Shown piece by piece: positions 7,803-18,500 of a stretch of DNA of 55,077 bases. The notes under the pieces were generated by a model. That model was given only the letters and a program-made list of their open reading frames with translations. It ran no database searches and was not told the DNA's origin. The stretch spans positions 1-55,077 of the forward strand of contig JAQSXC010000019.1 of NCBI GenBank assembly GCA_029266335.1. Direction: 5' to 3'. The translations under genes and the position numbers were made by a program. This stretch comes from Eubacterium sp. GTDB lineage: Bacteria > Bacillota > Clostridia > Acetivibrionales > DSM-1351. Within the stretch, counting starts at the first letter, position 1, and every line of letters starts with the position of its first letter.

Positions 7803-8687
7803 TTAAAATTCAATTTTCTCTCTTGCAACAAATTTATTAATAAATAGTGTCAATACCAGACATTCCAATACAAATATTATTGCTATTGCACAGCCCTGGC
7901 CAAAATCTGAGGCTGAGAACGCTTTATAAAACAGCTGGTATATAACCGTTCTTGACACATCCCCCGGCCCTCCGCCTGTCATTATCCTTACGTGTGCAAA
8001 TTGGGACATACAGCCCAGCACCGAGAGAACAAGCACATATTTGTTTACATCCTGCAATAGTGGAATTGTAATTTTTACGCTTGTTTTTAAAAATCCTGCA
8101 CCGTCAATAACTGCGGCCTCATAATAGGTATTAGGGATCGCCTTGATGCCGGTATAAAAAAGCAAAGCATTCAAACCTATGTATTGCCATAGGAAAGCTG
8201 CCGTAATAGCAATAACAACCGTCCGTTCGTCGGATAGCCATTCAAGTGTAAGACCGTCCAGTCCCACTGTCCTTAAGATGCTGTTGATCAAACCCCACTG
8301 GGGTTCATATATGGCGATCCACATCTGTGCTATGACTGTTACCGAAAGTATTGCCGGAAATACACTGCTGGCCTTAAAAAATCTTCTTACCCGTTCACCC
8401 TGCCTATCCATAATCAAAGCAAGTAACAGGGATATGGGCAATCCAACGCATGTAGATACGAGCACCATTATAAAAGTATTCAGGTTGGATTTCCAAAAGG
8501 TTGCATCCTTCAGAACATTTAAATAGTTATCAAATCCAACGTATCCCAGGCTTTTAAAACCGTCGTTTTTTTGAAAGCTTATGACAATCTCCGGAAAGAG
8601 CGGATAGATTACGAAAGCGGTAAATAACAGCAGTGCAGGAAAAGCGAAAATGAATATTGCAAGTTTGTTGCCATAAAATTTGTTCAT
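7803..8687 (-). CDS. CUT1 sugar ABC transporter permease (MalF type)
   Basis: 294 residues with an N-terminal transmembrane helix (FIFAFPALLLFTAFVIYP), several further helices and an EAA loop (YYEAAVIDGAGFLKTSVKITIP). The GTG at 8696 lies inside the AGGTGAT ribosome site, so ATG 8687 is the start. It pairs with the MalG-type permease to form the channel of a sugar importer. An extensive hairpin (8702-8740) sits in the gap after SBP1, directly before this gene. No ATPase gene is nearby, implying use of a shared MsmX-type ATPase. Confidence 0.9.
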   Translation of the reverse strand: MNKFYGNKLAIFIFAFPALLLFTAFVIYPLFPEIVISFQKNDGFKSLGYVGFDNYLNVLKDATFWKSNLNTFIMVLVSTCVGLPISLLLALIMDRQGERVRRFFKASSVFPAILSVTVIAQMWIAIYEPQWGLINSILRTVGLDGLTLEWLSDERTVVIAITAAFLWQYIGLNALLFYTGIKAIPNTYYEAAVIDGAGFLKTSVKITIPLLQDVNKYVLVLSVLGCMSQFAHVRIMTGGGPGDVSRTVIYQLFYKAFSASDFGQGCAIAIIFVLECLVLTLFINKFVAREKIEF

Positions 8688-8701
8688 GTTTATCACCTGT
8701 T

Positions 8702-8740
8702 ACCAATCCCTGTATGAGAGCAACCCATACAGGGATTGGT
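8702..8740 (-). other. Intercistronic stem-loop between SBP1 and MalF-type permease genes
   Basis: A perfect 15-bp stem (ACCAATCCCTGTATG and its complement) with a 9-nt loop. There is no T tract on the minus strand and the permease ribosome site follows a few nt later, so it is better read as an mRNA 3'-end stabiliser or processing element that favours binding-protein expression than as a full terminator. Confidence 0.75.
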
Positions 8741-8777
8741 TTAATAAAAATTTTGCACTTTTAACCAGTTGCAGGTA

Positions 8778-10142
8778 TTATTTAAAATTCTCAGCCCAGA
8801 CAGGATTGATAGCCTTGATATAATCATCAGCCGAATACTTTCCTGTAAGAAGTTTGCTGTTCAGCGTTGAAATTTCAGCAGACATTTTTGTATTAAATGT
8901 AGCTGCCCACATTGATGGAATCTTCACTTTTGCGGCATCAAACTGATCCAGGCTCTTCTGCAGCAGAGGGGATATACCTTCCACCTTTACTCCGGTATCA
9001 AGTGCTGTAGGCGCCTTCTGCTCTATATTGTAGTACAGGGCATCCTGTGTTGCACAGAACATGGCAAAGTTAGCTGCGACTTCTGGATTCTTACTATTTG
9101 CAGATACGAGATATCCGCTGAGCGGAGCTCCCCAGAACTGGATGGAAGCATTGGCATCATTCCCATCCTTTGCTGACGGCCATACAATGAAATCGGTATC
9201 GGGAGCAGCTTTTTCAAGGTTGCCGGTTTCCCATGTAAACATAGCCAGCATTGCTGCTTTACCTGAAGTATACATTTCAACAGCCGGACCGTAATCAATA
9301 TTTGTAACACCCGGTGCAAAAGCTCCTGCCTGAACCAGCTTCTGTATTCTTCCCAAAGCATTCTTAACAACCGGATTGCTGAAATCAGTTTTATTGTTTG
9401 TCAAGTCTACTGCAACCTGAGGATCTTCGGCCATAATCATGGTCTGAAGCATGTGCAGGTTTGGAGTCCATCCATCCTTTCCAACTATGGACATAGGGAC
9501 AATTCCCTTGCCCTTGAGGGTCTCACATGCTTTTACAAGTTCATCAAATGTGGTTGGAACTTTAATGTTGTTTTTTGCAAAAACATCCTTGTGGTACCAT
9601 AATCTCGGTGTAAAATACTGATCCGCACCGGGCTGTACACAATAAAGCTTTCCATCCTTGTCAGGTGTAACTACTTCCTGCATTTTGAATTTTTTGTCAA
9701 AACCGGTTTTTTGAACATATGGGGCCAAATCCAGCGCATTACCTGCATGTACGACAACAGACGAAAGGTTTTGTTCCGAGAACCATACGTCAGGCATATC
9801 ACCGGACGCATTATAAGCCTTCAGCTTATTTGCGTAGTCCTGTCCACCTCCGCCCAGATCGTACTCTACCTCAACATTTGGCATTTCCTTTTCAACGTTC
9901 ACTTTAATGTATTTATCACGAATATTGTTTCTGTTATCATCAGCACTTAAAGACAGGAATTTGATCTTTACCTTTTCGGTATTTTGTGCCACTTCCTGTG
10001 TGGTTGCTGCGGTACTTGTTCCGGCAGCAGTTGAATCGGCAGCTTTATTAGTATCTTTTTCGGTTCCGCCGCCACACGCAGTCAAGGAAAATGTCATGGC
10101 TACAGCTATAACACCAGATGCAAGTTTAGTTAACTTAATCAT
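8778..10142 (-). CDS. Sugar ABC transporter substrate-binding lipoprotein (SBP1)
   Basis: 454 residues with a type II signal peptide and lipobox SLTAC, lipidation at Cys23, a Ser/Thr/Ala linker to about residue 55 and an SBP family 1 (MalE-like) body. It is exported, anchored to the membrane and captures an oligosaccharide for the adjacent permeases. It is a clear paralogue of SBP2 immediately upstream (shared VEYDLGGGGQDY, MPDVWFSEQNLS, FCATQDALYYNIE-type segments). A TATAAT box (minus strand, 10217-10222) in the 234-nt gap suggests additional transcription separate from SBP2. Confidence 0.92.
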   Translation of the reverse strand: MIKLTKLASGVIAVAMTFSLTACGGGTEKDTNKAADSTAAGTSTAATTQEVAQNTEKVKIKFLSLSADDNRNNIRDKYIKVNVEKEMPNVEVEYDLGGGGQDYANKLKAYNASGDMPDVWFSEQNLSSVVVHAGNALDLAPYVQKTGFDKKFKMQEVVTPDKDGKLYCVQPGADQYFTPRLWYHKDVFAKNNIKVPTTFDELVKACETLKGKGIVPMSIVGKDGWTPNLHMLQTMIMAEDPQVAVDLTNNKTDFSNPVVKNALGRIQKLVQAGAFAPGVTNIDYGPAVEMYTSGKAAMLAMFTWETGNLEKAAPDTDFIVWPSAKDGNDANASIQFWGAPLSGYLVSANSKNPEVAANFAMFCATQDALYYNIEQKAPTALDTGVKVEGISPLLQKSLDQFDAAKVKIPSMWAATFNTKMSAEISTLNSKLLTGKYSADDYIKAINPVWAENFK

Positions 10143-10376
10143 TTTACAGCCTCCTTATATAATTATCAAACTAAGTAAATATACCTTCCGAAAGGTTTCG
10201 TAACTGTTACAGATTGATTATAATACTCCTGTATACATACATTGAAGGTAATTTTCTTAGTTGGTAGGTAAAAATATCGGGTTATGCAACAGTCATTCCG
10301 GTCAGGTATGACAGAGGGCTGTTTTCCTTTAAGGCATGCGCCAGCAAAGGCGGCTTCTCAGAATTTATATGACTGT
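10143..10376 (-). promoter_or_regulatory. Gap between tandem SBP genes, with possible promoter
   Basis: On the minus strand a TATAAT box (10217-10222) has a TTCAAT about 18 nt upstream. Downstream, ATCTGTAACAGTTA near 10200-10214 also occurs upstream of the giant S-layer gene (about 23683-23697). A weak GC-rich stem near 10335-10360 follows SBP2. No open reading frame is convincing. Confidence 0.4.
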
Positions 10377-11747
10377 TCAGGGAAGAAGATGAAATCTATA
10401 GTGCAGATCTCTGCCCTTGTCCCTGATTTCCCTTGCGTTTTCAAGCCATAGAGGATTTATGGCCCTGATATATTCCTCGGGAGAATACCTCCCTGTCAGA
10501 AGCTTGCTGTTTTGTACAGAGATTTCTGCTGAGGTTCTGGTGTTAAAGGCTGCTGACCAGATGGAGGGAACTTTTATTGGGGTTAATTCCAGCTGTTCCA
10601 GATCCTTTTTTGCCAGAACCGAGCTGTTTTCTATTTTTACTCCGGTATTAAGTTCAGTTGGAGATTTGCTTTCAATATTATAATACAGTGCGTCCTGGGT
10701 GGCACAATACATTGCAAAGCGTGCGGCTGCCTCAGGATTTTTTGTTTTTGACCATACCATATAGCCGCTAAGTGGAGCCCCCCAGTATTGCACGGCATCC
10801 TCTGTGCTAGTTCCCATCCTTGCCGATGGCCACGGCATGAAGTCAGTGTCTGGAGATAATTTTTCCAGCTTAGGCAGCTCCCATGAAAACGCAGCCAGCA
10901 TTGCTGCACTTCCGGAGGTATACATGTTTATTGCCGGTTCATAACCGGTATTTACGGCATTTTTGGGAAACGCTCCCGCCAGAACCAGCTCTCTTATACG
11001 CTCCAGAGCTCTTTTTATTACCGGATTTGTAAAATCTGTAGCTCCATTCAGCATATCAATCACAACCTGGGGGTCTTCAGACATAATCATTGTCTGAAGC
11101 AAATGAAGATTGAGAGTCCAGCCATCCCTGCCTATAATTGAAATTGGGACTATACCCTTTGCATTCAGCAGCTCACATACCTTCAGCAGTTCCTCATATG
11201 TAGCAGGCACCTGTATACCATACTTTTCAAATAAATCTTTGTGATACCAAAGCCTTGGTGTGGTAAATTTGTCGTTGCCGGACTGAACGCAATAAATCTT
11301 TCCGTTTTTGTCGGGCATTATTAAGTCCTTCCCGGAAAATTTTTTATCAAAATCCCATCTGAATATATACGGAGACAGATCAAGCGCATTGTCGGCAGCA
11401 ATGACAACGGTAGACAGGTTTTGCTCCGAGAACCATACGTCAGGCATACTGCCGGAGGAATTATATACCTTCAGCTTGCTGGCGTAATCCTGTCCCCCTC
11501 CGCCCAAATCGTATTCCACTTCTATATCCGGCATTTCTTTCTCCAGATTGGCTTTTATGTACTTTTCTCTGATATTTACTCTGACGTCGCTGTCACTTAT
11601 GGAAAGGAAAAGGATTTTAACCTTATGCGTCGACCGGGTATAATTACCCGATGCTTCATACCTTCTGTACATGCCCGGAGAGTCACTGCAGGCTGCTGTT
11701 ATAATCAACACAAATATCACTGCATATATTTTATATCTATTAGCCAT
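10377..11747 (-). CDS. Paralogous sugar-binding lipoprotein (SBP2)
   Basis: 456 residues with a short signal peptide and lipobox ITAAC, lipidation at Cys20. It parallels SBP1 along its whole length but lacks SBP1's Thr/Ala-rich linker and has a longer basic C-terminus (ENAREIRDKGRDLHYRF). A TTG 15 nt upstream precedes the GAAGGAG site, so ATG 11747 is chosen. It sits between the response regulator and SBP1, and one permease pair serves both, so the duplication may give two ligand specificities or a sensing function with the YesM-like kinase (inference). Confidence 0.9.
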   Translation of the reverse strand: MANRYKIYAVIFVLIITAACSDSPGMYRRYEASGNYTRSTHKVKILFLSISDSDVRVNIREKYIKANLEKEMPDIEVEYDLGGGGQDYASKLKVYNSSGSMPDVWFSEQNLSTVVIAADNALDLSPYIFRWDFDKKFSGKDLIMPDKNGKIYCVQSGNDKFTTPRLWYHKDLFEKYGIQVPATYEELLKVCELLNAKGIVPISIIGRDGWTLNLHLLQTMIMSEDPQVVIDMLNGATDFTNPVIKRALERIRELVLAGAFPKNAVNTGYEPAINMYTSGSAAMLAAFSWELPKLEKLSPDTDFMPWPSARMGTSTEDAVQYWGAPLSGYMVWSKTKNPEAAARFAMYCATQDALYYNIESKSPTELNTGVKIENSSVLAKKDLEQLELTPIKVPSIWSAAFNTRTSAEISVQNSKLLTGRYSPEEYIRAINPLWLENAREIRDKGRDLHYRFHLLP

Positions 11748-11875
11748 ATGTAACTCCTTCAAAATACCAAGCCTGTTGAATACTCATTTCTTCAGCAATT
11801 CCGGACGGTTATCAAATCAATTAGCGTTGAAGCCCTGCCTTTGAGCTAATGTGGCTTTCAGCAATAGTAATTGAC

Positions 11876-13504
11876 TTAGGGCTTCCTGATATTTTCTATA
11901 AATTTGCTGGGAGCCAGACCATAATATTTTTTAAAGCATTTGCCGAAGTAACTGGCATCCGCATATCCTACTTTACATGCAACATCAAGAATCAAGGTGT
12001 TTCCTGAATCAAAAAGCTCCTTTGCCTTCCTGATTCTGAATTCTGTAAGATATTCATTAATGGTAACCCCTGCATCCCGTTTAAAAATAAAGCAAAGGTG
12101 GGCATAATTAACAAACAGGTTCCTGGCTATTTCATCAATACTAAGCTCACAGCTTTGATAATTGAGGCTGATATACTTTTTTACCTCCTCTATAAGCCTT
12201 GAAGCCTTTGAAATCTTATTTCTTTTAATAGTTTCCAGAGTATGCATAAAAATTTCCTTAATCCAGGCTTCCATTTCATCAATTGATTTTTTTGACTGAA
12301 TTTCTTCTATAATATTATAACGGCTGTCGGTTATAGCATCTTCAAAGCGCAGGCCCATTTCAACCATAGCCTCCAGGCATACTGCCACCATTTCAATACA
12401 GACAACAAAAAGTATCTGATGATGTATATTTTCTCCGCGTACCTTTGCGAATACCCGGCATATGAGCTTATTTACCTCTTCCCTGTCTGCCGTCCGTATA
12501 TTCATTAACAATTGGCTCCGGTATTCTCCGGAAAATATGGTTCCCTTTATACCTGACTCTGCTACCTGGTTATAAAGAATAAGCCTGTTTTTCCCAAGTG
12601 TTAGCTTAAACTTTAAAGCTATAATCGATTCCCTGTATGATACCGGAATGTCGAATAATTCATTTTTTTCACTGCCCACTCCCACCGTTATGGTAAAATC
12701 CAAATGTTTGCATACCGCAGCTCTCACGAGCTCCAGCCTGTTTTCCAGCGAAGTGCAGAAATCACCTTTATTTTGTGCCTGATCCAGCCCAACGATTATA
12801 CATATTCTGTCATCAATATCATAACAAATATCAAAAATAAATCTTTCGCCCAGAATTTCGCTTGAAATATTGGACACGGCATATTTCCACAGCTGCTTTT
12901 CTTCATTGTCCCAATTGGTATTTTCATCGCAGTCCAACTCAATGGTAACTACCATATAGTAATCCGAATTTATATTGATTTTAAAGTATTCCATCTTTTT
13001 TAAGGTTTCATTTTCTTTTGGAATCAGGGACCCCTGGAGCAATTCATTCAAAAACTTATCCTTTAGAAGAGGAAGACTGTCTTTAACCTGCTGCTTCAAG
13101 CCTTCAACTTCAAACCTGATACTTGTCTCCCTTTCTATAATCTCTTTTATTTCAAACAATGAGTTTTTAAGTTCCTCCTCATTGACAGGCTTTAGAATAT
13201 AATTATTGACCCCAAGCTGAACCGCCTGCTTGGCATAATTAAACTCACTGTGCCCTGTCAGAATAATAATTTTGTTTTCAATTCCCTTTTCCTTGACACT
13301 CTGAATAAATTCCAGACCATCAATTATAGGCATATTAATATCCACAATCATTATGTCGGGATTTAATCGCGCCACCTTTTCCAAAGCGTCCTTACCGTTT
13401 TTTGCCTCTCCGCAGATTTCAAATCCAAGTTCTTCCCAGGGTATGGACACCTTAAGTGCTTCTCTGAAATAAAATTCATCATCAATAATCATTACCTTCA
13501 ACAT
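11876..13504 (-). CDS. YesN-type response regulator (REC + AraC HTH)
   Basis: 542 residues. The N-terminal receiver domain (1-120) has acidic pocket Asp8/Asp9, phospho-acceptor Asp55 in IMIVDINMP, Thr83 and Lys105. A long linker domain follows, and the C-terminal residues about 440-540 hold the double AraC helix-turn-helix ending in YFGKCFKKYYGLAPSKF. It begins 11 nt after the kinase stop with an AAGGGGTGG site. It probably activates the SBP2-SBP1-permease genes downstream in the same direction when phosphorylated. Confidence 0.93.
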   Translation of the reverse strand: MLKVMIIDDEFYFREALKVSIPWEELGFEICGEAKNGKDALEKVARLNPDIMIVDINMPIIDGLEFIQSVKEKGIENKIIILTGHSEFNYAKQAVQLGVNNYILKPVNEEELKNSLFEIKEIIERETSIRFEVEGLKQQVKDSLPLLKDKFLNELLQGSLIPKENETLKKMEYFKININSDYYMVVTIELDCDENTNWDNEEKQLWKYAVSNISSEILGERFIFDICYDIDDRICIIVGLDQAQNKGDFCTSLENRLELVRAAVCKHLDFTITVGVGSEKNELFDIPVSYRESIIALKFKLTLGKNRLILYNQVAESGIKGTIFSGEYRSQLLMNIRTADREEVNKLICRVFAKVRGENIHHQILFVVCIEMVAVCLEAMVEMGLRFEDAITDSRYNIIEEIQSKKSIDEMEAWIKEIFMHTLETIKRNKISKASRLIEEVKKYISLNYQSCELSIDEIARNLFVNYAHLCFIFKRDAGVTINEYLTEFRIRKAKELFDSGNTLILDVACKVGYADASYFGKCFKKYYGLAPSKFIENIRKP

Positions 13505-13515
13505 GTTTCCACCCC

Positions 13516-15321
13516 TTATTCGTCAACTGCCGGCAATCTCAATGTAACCCTGGTATATTGGGCTACCCTGCTTTCAATTGTCAATCCGTACTCTTCTCCA
13601 TACAGCAGTTTTAATCGTGAATCAACGCTGTATACGCCGAAATCATTACTCTTCTGTTCATTCACCGGCCTGTTGAGCACACGGTAAATCTGCTCCTCAC
13701 TCATTCCAACACCATCATCAAATACTTCTATTCTCACTTCATCATTCTCTATCATACCTTTTATTATCAAAATTCCCTTATCCTCCTTTTGTTTCAATCC
13801 ATGATAAATGGAATTTTCTACCAGGGGCTGCAAAGTGAGCTTGGGTATCTGATAATTTAAAATTTCTTCGTCAAACTCCAGCTGGTAATCCAGATACTCC
13901 ACATATCTCATTTTTTGTATGGACAGGTAATTGTCTATCAGATTCATTTCATCTCTTATGGTTATTATGTCGTTTCCCTTGCTCAGTGAAATTCTGTAAA
14001 AACCCGCCAGATATTTTGCAGTCATCATTGCATTGTCCTTTAAGTTCAGCTTAATAAATGAAATAATTGTTTCAATGGTGTTATATAAAAAATGGGGTTT
14101 TATTTGGGATTGGAGGAGCTTGAATTCGTTTTCCCTCTTTAACCGCTGTTCAGCATAAATTTGTTCCACCAGCCCGTTAATTTTATCCATCAGGCTGTTA
14201 AACCCATCTCCCAGCATTCCGATTTCACCCTTGACATTTAAATCGGCTCTCAGCTTCAAATTACCGGATTTAATTTCTTTCATAATATGTACAAGCTTCA
14301 AAATTGGCTTGGATATGGTATAGGACAGCAGATAAGAAGCAGCAAATGCGCATATAAGGCAGATTACGCCAAAGATAACGATAAGCTGAGTCATTCTTTT
14401 ATTTTCATAGGTAATTTCATCAAGAGGAATGACACTGATAACCTTCCAGCCCAGTTTGTTAAAATCCTGGACTGTTATCAAAGCCTTCCTGTCCCCTATG
14501 TTTCTTATAAGGCTCTGAGTATCCGAAATTTCCTCAAGCTTATATTTGCCCAGATACATTTCTTCATCAAATTTTCTGTATAATTCACTTTTATCCTGTG
14601 TAGATATGATATTTTTCTGGCTGTCCACTATAAAAAATTTATCATCCTGGTTTACTATGTTATTCAGATATATTGCAGCTACTTCCTTTTCCTTTAGGTA
14701 AAGCACCGCTGTTCCCAATACATGGCCTGTATCCATTCCTATAATGGTTTTGGCAATAGCAAATACATTTTCATCTCCTCCGAACTTGTACCTTACTTTG
14801 AATAAGCCAGTCCATGTTGGAATCTTGTTTAGAGTTATGGAGTTTATCAGGTTCCTGTTAAAATATGAGCTTATACTTGAATTATCAATATAGCCTATAT
14901 CAAAAAACATATTTTTCGAGGATAAGACGCTAGCCGCCGCAATATTGGTATTGGGCTGTACTACGTTGCTTATTACCGTAGATAAAGTCTTTTCAACCTC
15001 AATTTTGTCAACTGAATCCAATTCGTTGTTTTCTATGCGCTCCAGCTGGTTTTGCAATCTATTGTCCATTGATAGTATCCGCACATAGTTTTCGGAATTA
15101 TTGGCCAGATTCAGAAGACTTTTGTCAATCAGGGAGAGTTCTCTTTCTGCATTTTTTGTAACTTTATCAACTATCGCCTGATTGGAGATGTTTATTGTTA
15201 ATATGGCAAATACAGATAAGGATGCTAAAAGTATGCCTGCATAAAAAATAAATATTTTGCTTTTTATTGAAATATTTTTAAAGAGTGATATTGTGAAACT
15301 AAAAAATTTGTTATTTTTCAT
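13516..15321 (-). CDS. YesM-type sensor histidine kinase
   Basis: 601 residues: transmembrane helix about 22-45, extracellular Cache-like sensor about 46-305, second helix about 310-335, HAMP about 335-385, then a His_kinase module with phospho-acceptor His410 (QSQIKPHFLYNTIE) and an ATPase domain with Asn503 (LVENSIYHGL) and FDDGVGM. The absence of a normal HisKA dimerisation motif is typical of this family. The ligand is presumably an oligosaccharide, seen directly or via SBP2. Partner regulator is the next gene. No strong promoter is visible in 15322-15532. Confidence 0.93.
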   Translation of the reverse strand: MKNNKFFSFTISLFKNISIKSKIFIFYAGILLASLSVFAILTINISNQAIVDKVTKNAERELSLIDKSLLNLANNSENYVRILSMDNRLQNQLERIENNELDSVDKIEVEKTLSTVISNVVQPNTNIAAASVLSSKNMFFDIGYIDNSSISSYFNRNLINSITLNKIPTWTGLFKVRYKFGGDENVFAIAKTIIGMDTGHVLGTAVLYLKEKEVAAIYLNNIVNQDDKFFIVDSQKNIISTQDKSELYRKFDEEMYLGKYKLEEISDTQSLIRNIGDRKALITVQDFNKLGWKVISVIPLDEITYENKRMTQLIVIFGVICLICAFAASYLLSYTISKPILKLVHIMKEIKSGNLKLRADLNVKGEIGMLGDGFNSLMDKINGLVEQIYAEQRLKRENEFKLLQSQIKPHFLYNTIETIISFIKLNLKDNAMMTAKYLAGFYRISLSKGNDIITIRDEMNLIDNYLSIQKMRYVEYLDYQLEFDEEILNYQIPKLTLQPLVENSIYHGLKQKEDKGILIIKGMIENDEVRIEVFDDGVGMSEEQIYRVLNRPVNEQKSNDFGVYSVDSRLKLLYGEEYGLTIESRVAQYTRVTLRLPAVDE

Positions 15322-15532
15322 ATTATAATTCCTACAATACGGTTATATTTTTTAGTTGGGCTCTGCACTTCATTTTTATATGATAACATAGATAAATACA
15401 ATAATGTTTAAATTATTTAAAACAGATTATGTTAATTTTTATTCTATGTACCGGATTTACATAATGAAGCCAGTACTCATTTTCTTTTAAGACTAGTCGG
15501 TCATGGCTACAGGCAGCTTTTACTGTATTCGT
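15322..15532. other. AT-rich gap before the sensor kinase
   Basis: AT-rich sequence between the giant-gene terminator and the kinase start. A loose TTGTAT ... TATAAA arrangement about 15375-15400 on the minus strand could be the kinase promoter. No gene seen. Confidence 0.3.
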
Positions 15533-15576
15533 AGCACTAAAAGACCGCCGCAAAACCTGTATTAGTTTTGCAGCGG
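15533..15576 (-). terminator. Intrinsic terminator of the S-layer enzyme gene
   Basis: CCGCTGCAAAAC and GTTTTGCGGCGG (minus strand) form a 12-bp stem with one mismatch and an 8-nt loop, followed by TCTTTTAG, 17 nt after the stop of the 2484-residue gene. Confidence 0.85.
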
Positions 15577-15593
15577 CCCCTTCTAACAAATTA

Positions 15594-18500
15594 CTACCAT
15601 TCCCTGGAATATATCTTGTAGAGTATTGCAGCCGCTTCAGCTCTGGTGGTTGCTCCTGCCGGATTCAATGTTGTTTTACTGTTTCCGGTAATAAAGCCCA
15701 TCCTGACCATTGTAGCCATGTTCTCTACGGCATATTTTGCAATCCTGCCGGCATCGGTATATTTCCTGACATCCTGGGCAGTCCCCTTTTCCAATGCCTT
15801 ATCTGCTTTCTTTAACGCATTTATGGTCATTGTTGCCAGTTCCTGTCTGGATATTTCCCTGTCGGGGCTGAATTTACCTTCAAAACCGGCAGTTATGCCA
15901 AGTTCTTTTGCTATGCCTATTTCTCTGTAATATTTATCAGTTTCCTTCACATCGCTGAAATTGTCCTTGAAGTCGGCGGTCAATCCCAGAGTTCTTACAA
16001 GCCACGCCACAAATTCTTCTCTTGTGATTTTTTGAGCCGGGCTGAAAGCCGTATTCGAGGTACCCTCTATGATTCCGTCAGAAATAAGTGCTTCTACCGC
16101 CTTTACCGCCCAGGAGTGCTTCTGCATATCGCTGAAGTTCACCTTGGTGTACACTACGGCATATTTGCTTAAGTGATCAGTGGTAAATACCATGGCTTTT
16201 TCAGCCGGAACATATTTGGCATCCTTCATCTGTATTGCCCTGCCATTTGTATCTATGTACCATACTGTCAGATACTCGCTGTTGGCAAGTTCGGCTGAAG
16301 TAGGAGTATAAGGTATTTTAATGGTTAGTTTTGCTCCAGGATTGCTCCAGGCTTTTTCCTTTCCATTTACAATAAGCTTTACATTAAATATTGGTTTGTC
16401 TCCGATTGCTGCCTGCTTGGCAGAATCCAAGCCTGCCGTGCCGGTTTTTTCAATGGAAAGCTCAACCCTGTCAGCCCCTGCCAAATCAGTTGCAGAGAAC
16501 ATGTTTACAGGCAAGGTTACAGCTGCTCCTTCGGTTACAATCTGAATTGCCTTTGCAGCGTCGCCCGAGGTCAGAGCTGCTGACGGCAAGCTTACAGCAT
16601 AGGTATTGGTTCCGGCTGTCTTTGGAATTTCAACAGTAGCCACCTTTGTCTGGGTTAATGCTTTTGCAAGTGCACTTGCGTCAACTGTGACCGTTGCAAT
16701 ACCCTTGGCTGCATCCACCACAGGTGCCGGTGTTTTTACCTTGCCTGGAACTGTTGTTTCGGCAGGTGTCGTCGTACTTCCACCACCACCGCCACCGTTG
16801 CGGATAGGTTCGCTGCTGCTTGCTGCAGTTATTTCGTAAACCGACGGACCGTTGCTGCTCCAGTTGCCTGCAGCATCTCCCGCCTGCACTGTAAACAGAT
16901 AGGAGGTTCCCGAAGACAATCCGCTGACATAATAGCTATTTGTATTTCCATTAACTGTTGCAATTAATATCGAATCTTTGTATACCTTGTATTTGGTTAC
17001 TGCCGCGTTATCCTTTGCTGCAGACCATGAAAGCGTAAGTGCTGTCTGGGATATTCCCGATGCTGAAAGCGTGCTTCCTTCGGGCCATTCCGGTGCAGAG
17101 GTATCCTGCGGTTCTTCCTGTCTGGTGGTTTCTGTTACCGAGAGACCAGGTTCACTCCAGTTCATGGCAGCATCTTTGGCCTTTATGGTAAAGGTATACT
17201 GTGTTGCAGCCTTTAAGCCTGACACGGTATAGCTGGTCACATTTCCCAGTACCTCTGTCACCTTCATATCCCCATTGAATATAGCATAGCCAGTTACAGC
17301 CACATTATCCTTGGCTGCAGGCCAGGTGAGAGTCATTCCTGTTTGAGAAACTTCGGACACAGTAATACTGTTTCCTTCGGGCCATTCCGGCGCAGAGGTA
17401 TCCTGCGTTTCTTCCTGTCTGGTGGTTTCTGTTACCGAGAGACCAGGTTCACTCCAGTTCATGGCCGCATCCTTGGCCTTTATGGTAAAGGTATACTGTG
17501 TTGCAGCCTTTAAGCCTGACACGGTATAGCTGGTTACATTCCCCTGTACCACTGCCAGCTGCATATCTCCATTGTATATGGCATAGCCTGTTACAGCTGT
17601 ATTATCCTGTGCTGCGGGCCAGGTGAGCGTCATTCCGGTTTTTGAAACATCGGATACAGTAATACTGCTTCCTTCGAGCCATTCCGGTGCTTGTATATCA
17701 CCTTGTCCGTTATCCGGTAAAGTAGATAATGTAACTGTCGGACCGTCTGTACTGATATTTCCTGCCTGGTCACCTGCCTTAACCGTAAAGGTATATTCGG
17801 TTCCGGCATTGAGATTCATAACATCATAGCGGTTTATGTTTCCTGCTGCCGTACCGATTTTACCGTTTTGGCTGTATATCTCATAAACTGTTACTCCGGT
17901 GTCGTCCTCTGCAGGTGTCCAATTTAATGTAACTGCGTTTATTCCTATGGCTGAAGCAGTCACCGTACTTGCCTGCGGCCAGGTCGGTGCTGTTGTATCT
18001 GTCTGTCCGTTATCCGGCAGGGTGGATAATGTAACCTTAGGTCCGTCTGTACTGATATTGCCTGCCTCGTCGCCTGCCTGAACCGAGAAAGTATATTCAG
18101 TTCCGGCATTGAGATTCATAACTTCATAACTGTTAATATTTCCAGCTACTGTACCGATTTTATCGGTCCCTCTGTAGATTTCATAAGCTGTTACTCCGGT
18201 ATTATCTTCTGCAGCCGTCCAATTTAACGTAACGGCATTTACTCCTAAGTTGGATGCTGTCACCGTACTTGCCTGCGGCCAGGTCGGTGCGGCTGTATCA
18301 TTCTTTACAAGTGTAACCACACCCCATTGTGAACCGTTATTCCAGGACAATCCGCTCTTATCGTGCCACATTATAACGTCCTGACGGCTTCCGGCTGCCC
18401 CCGCATCATTGATCTGCGCATCAAATCCAATTACGTGGCCAATCTTAGGAAGCACACGTTCTCCATTAACCACAGCCTTAAAGGGGATCTTGGTTTCAAT

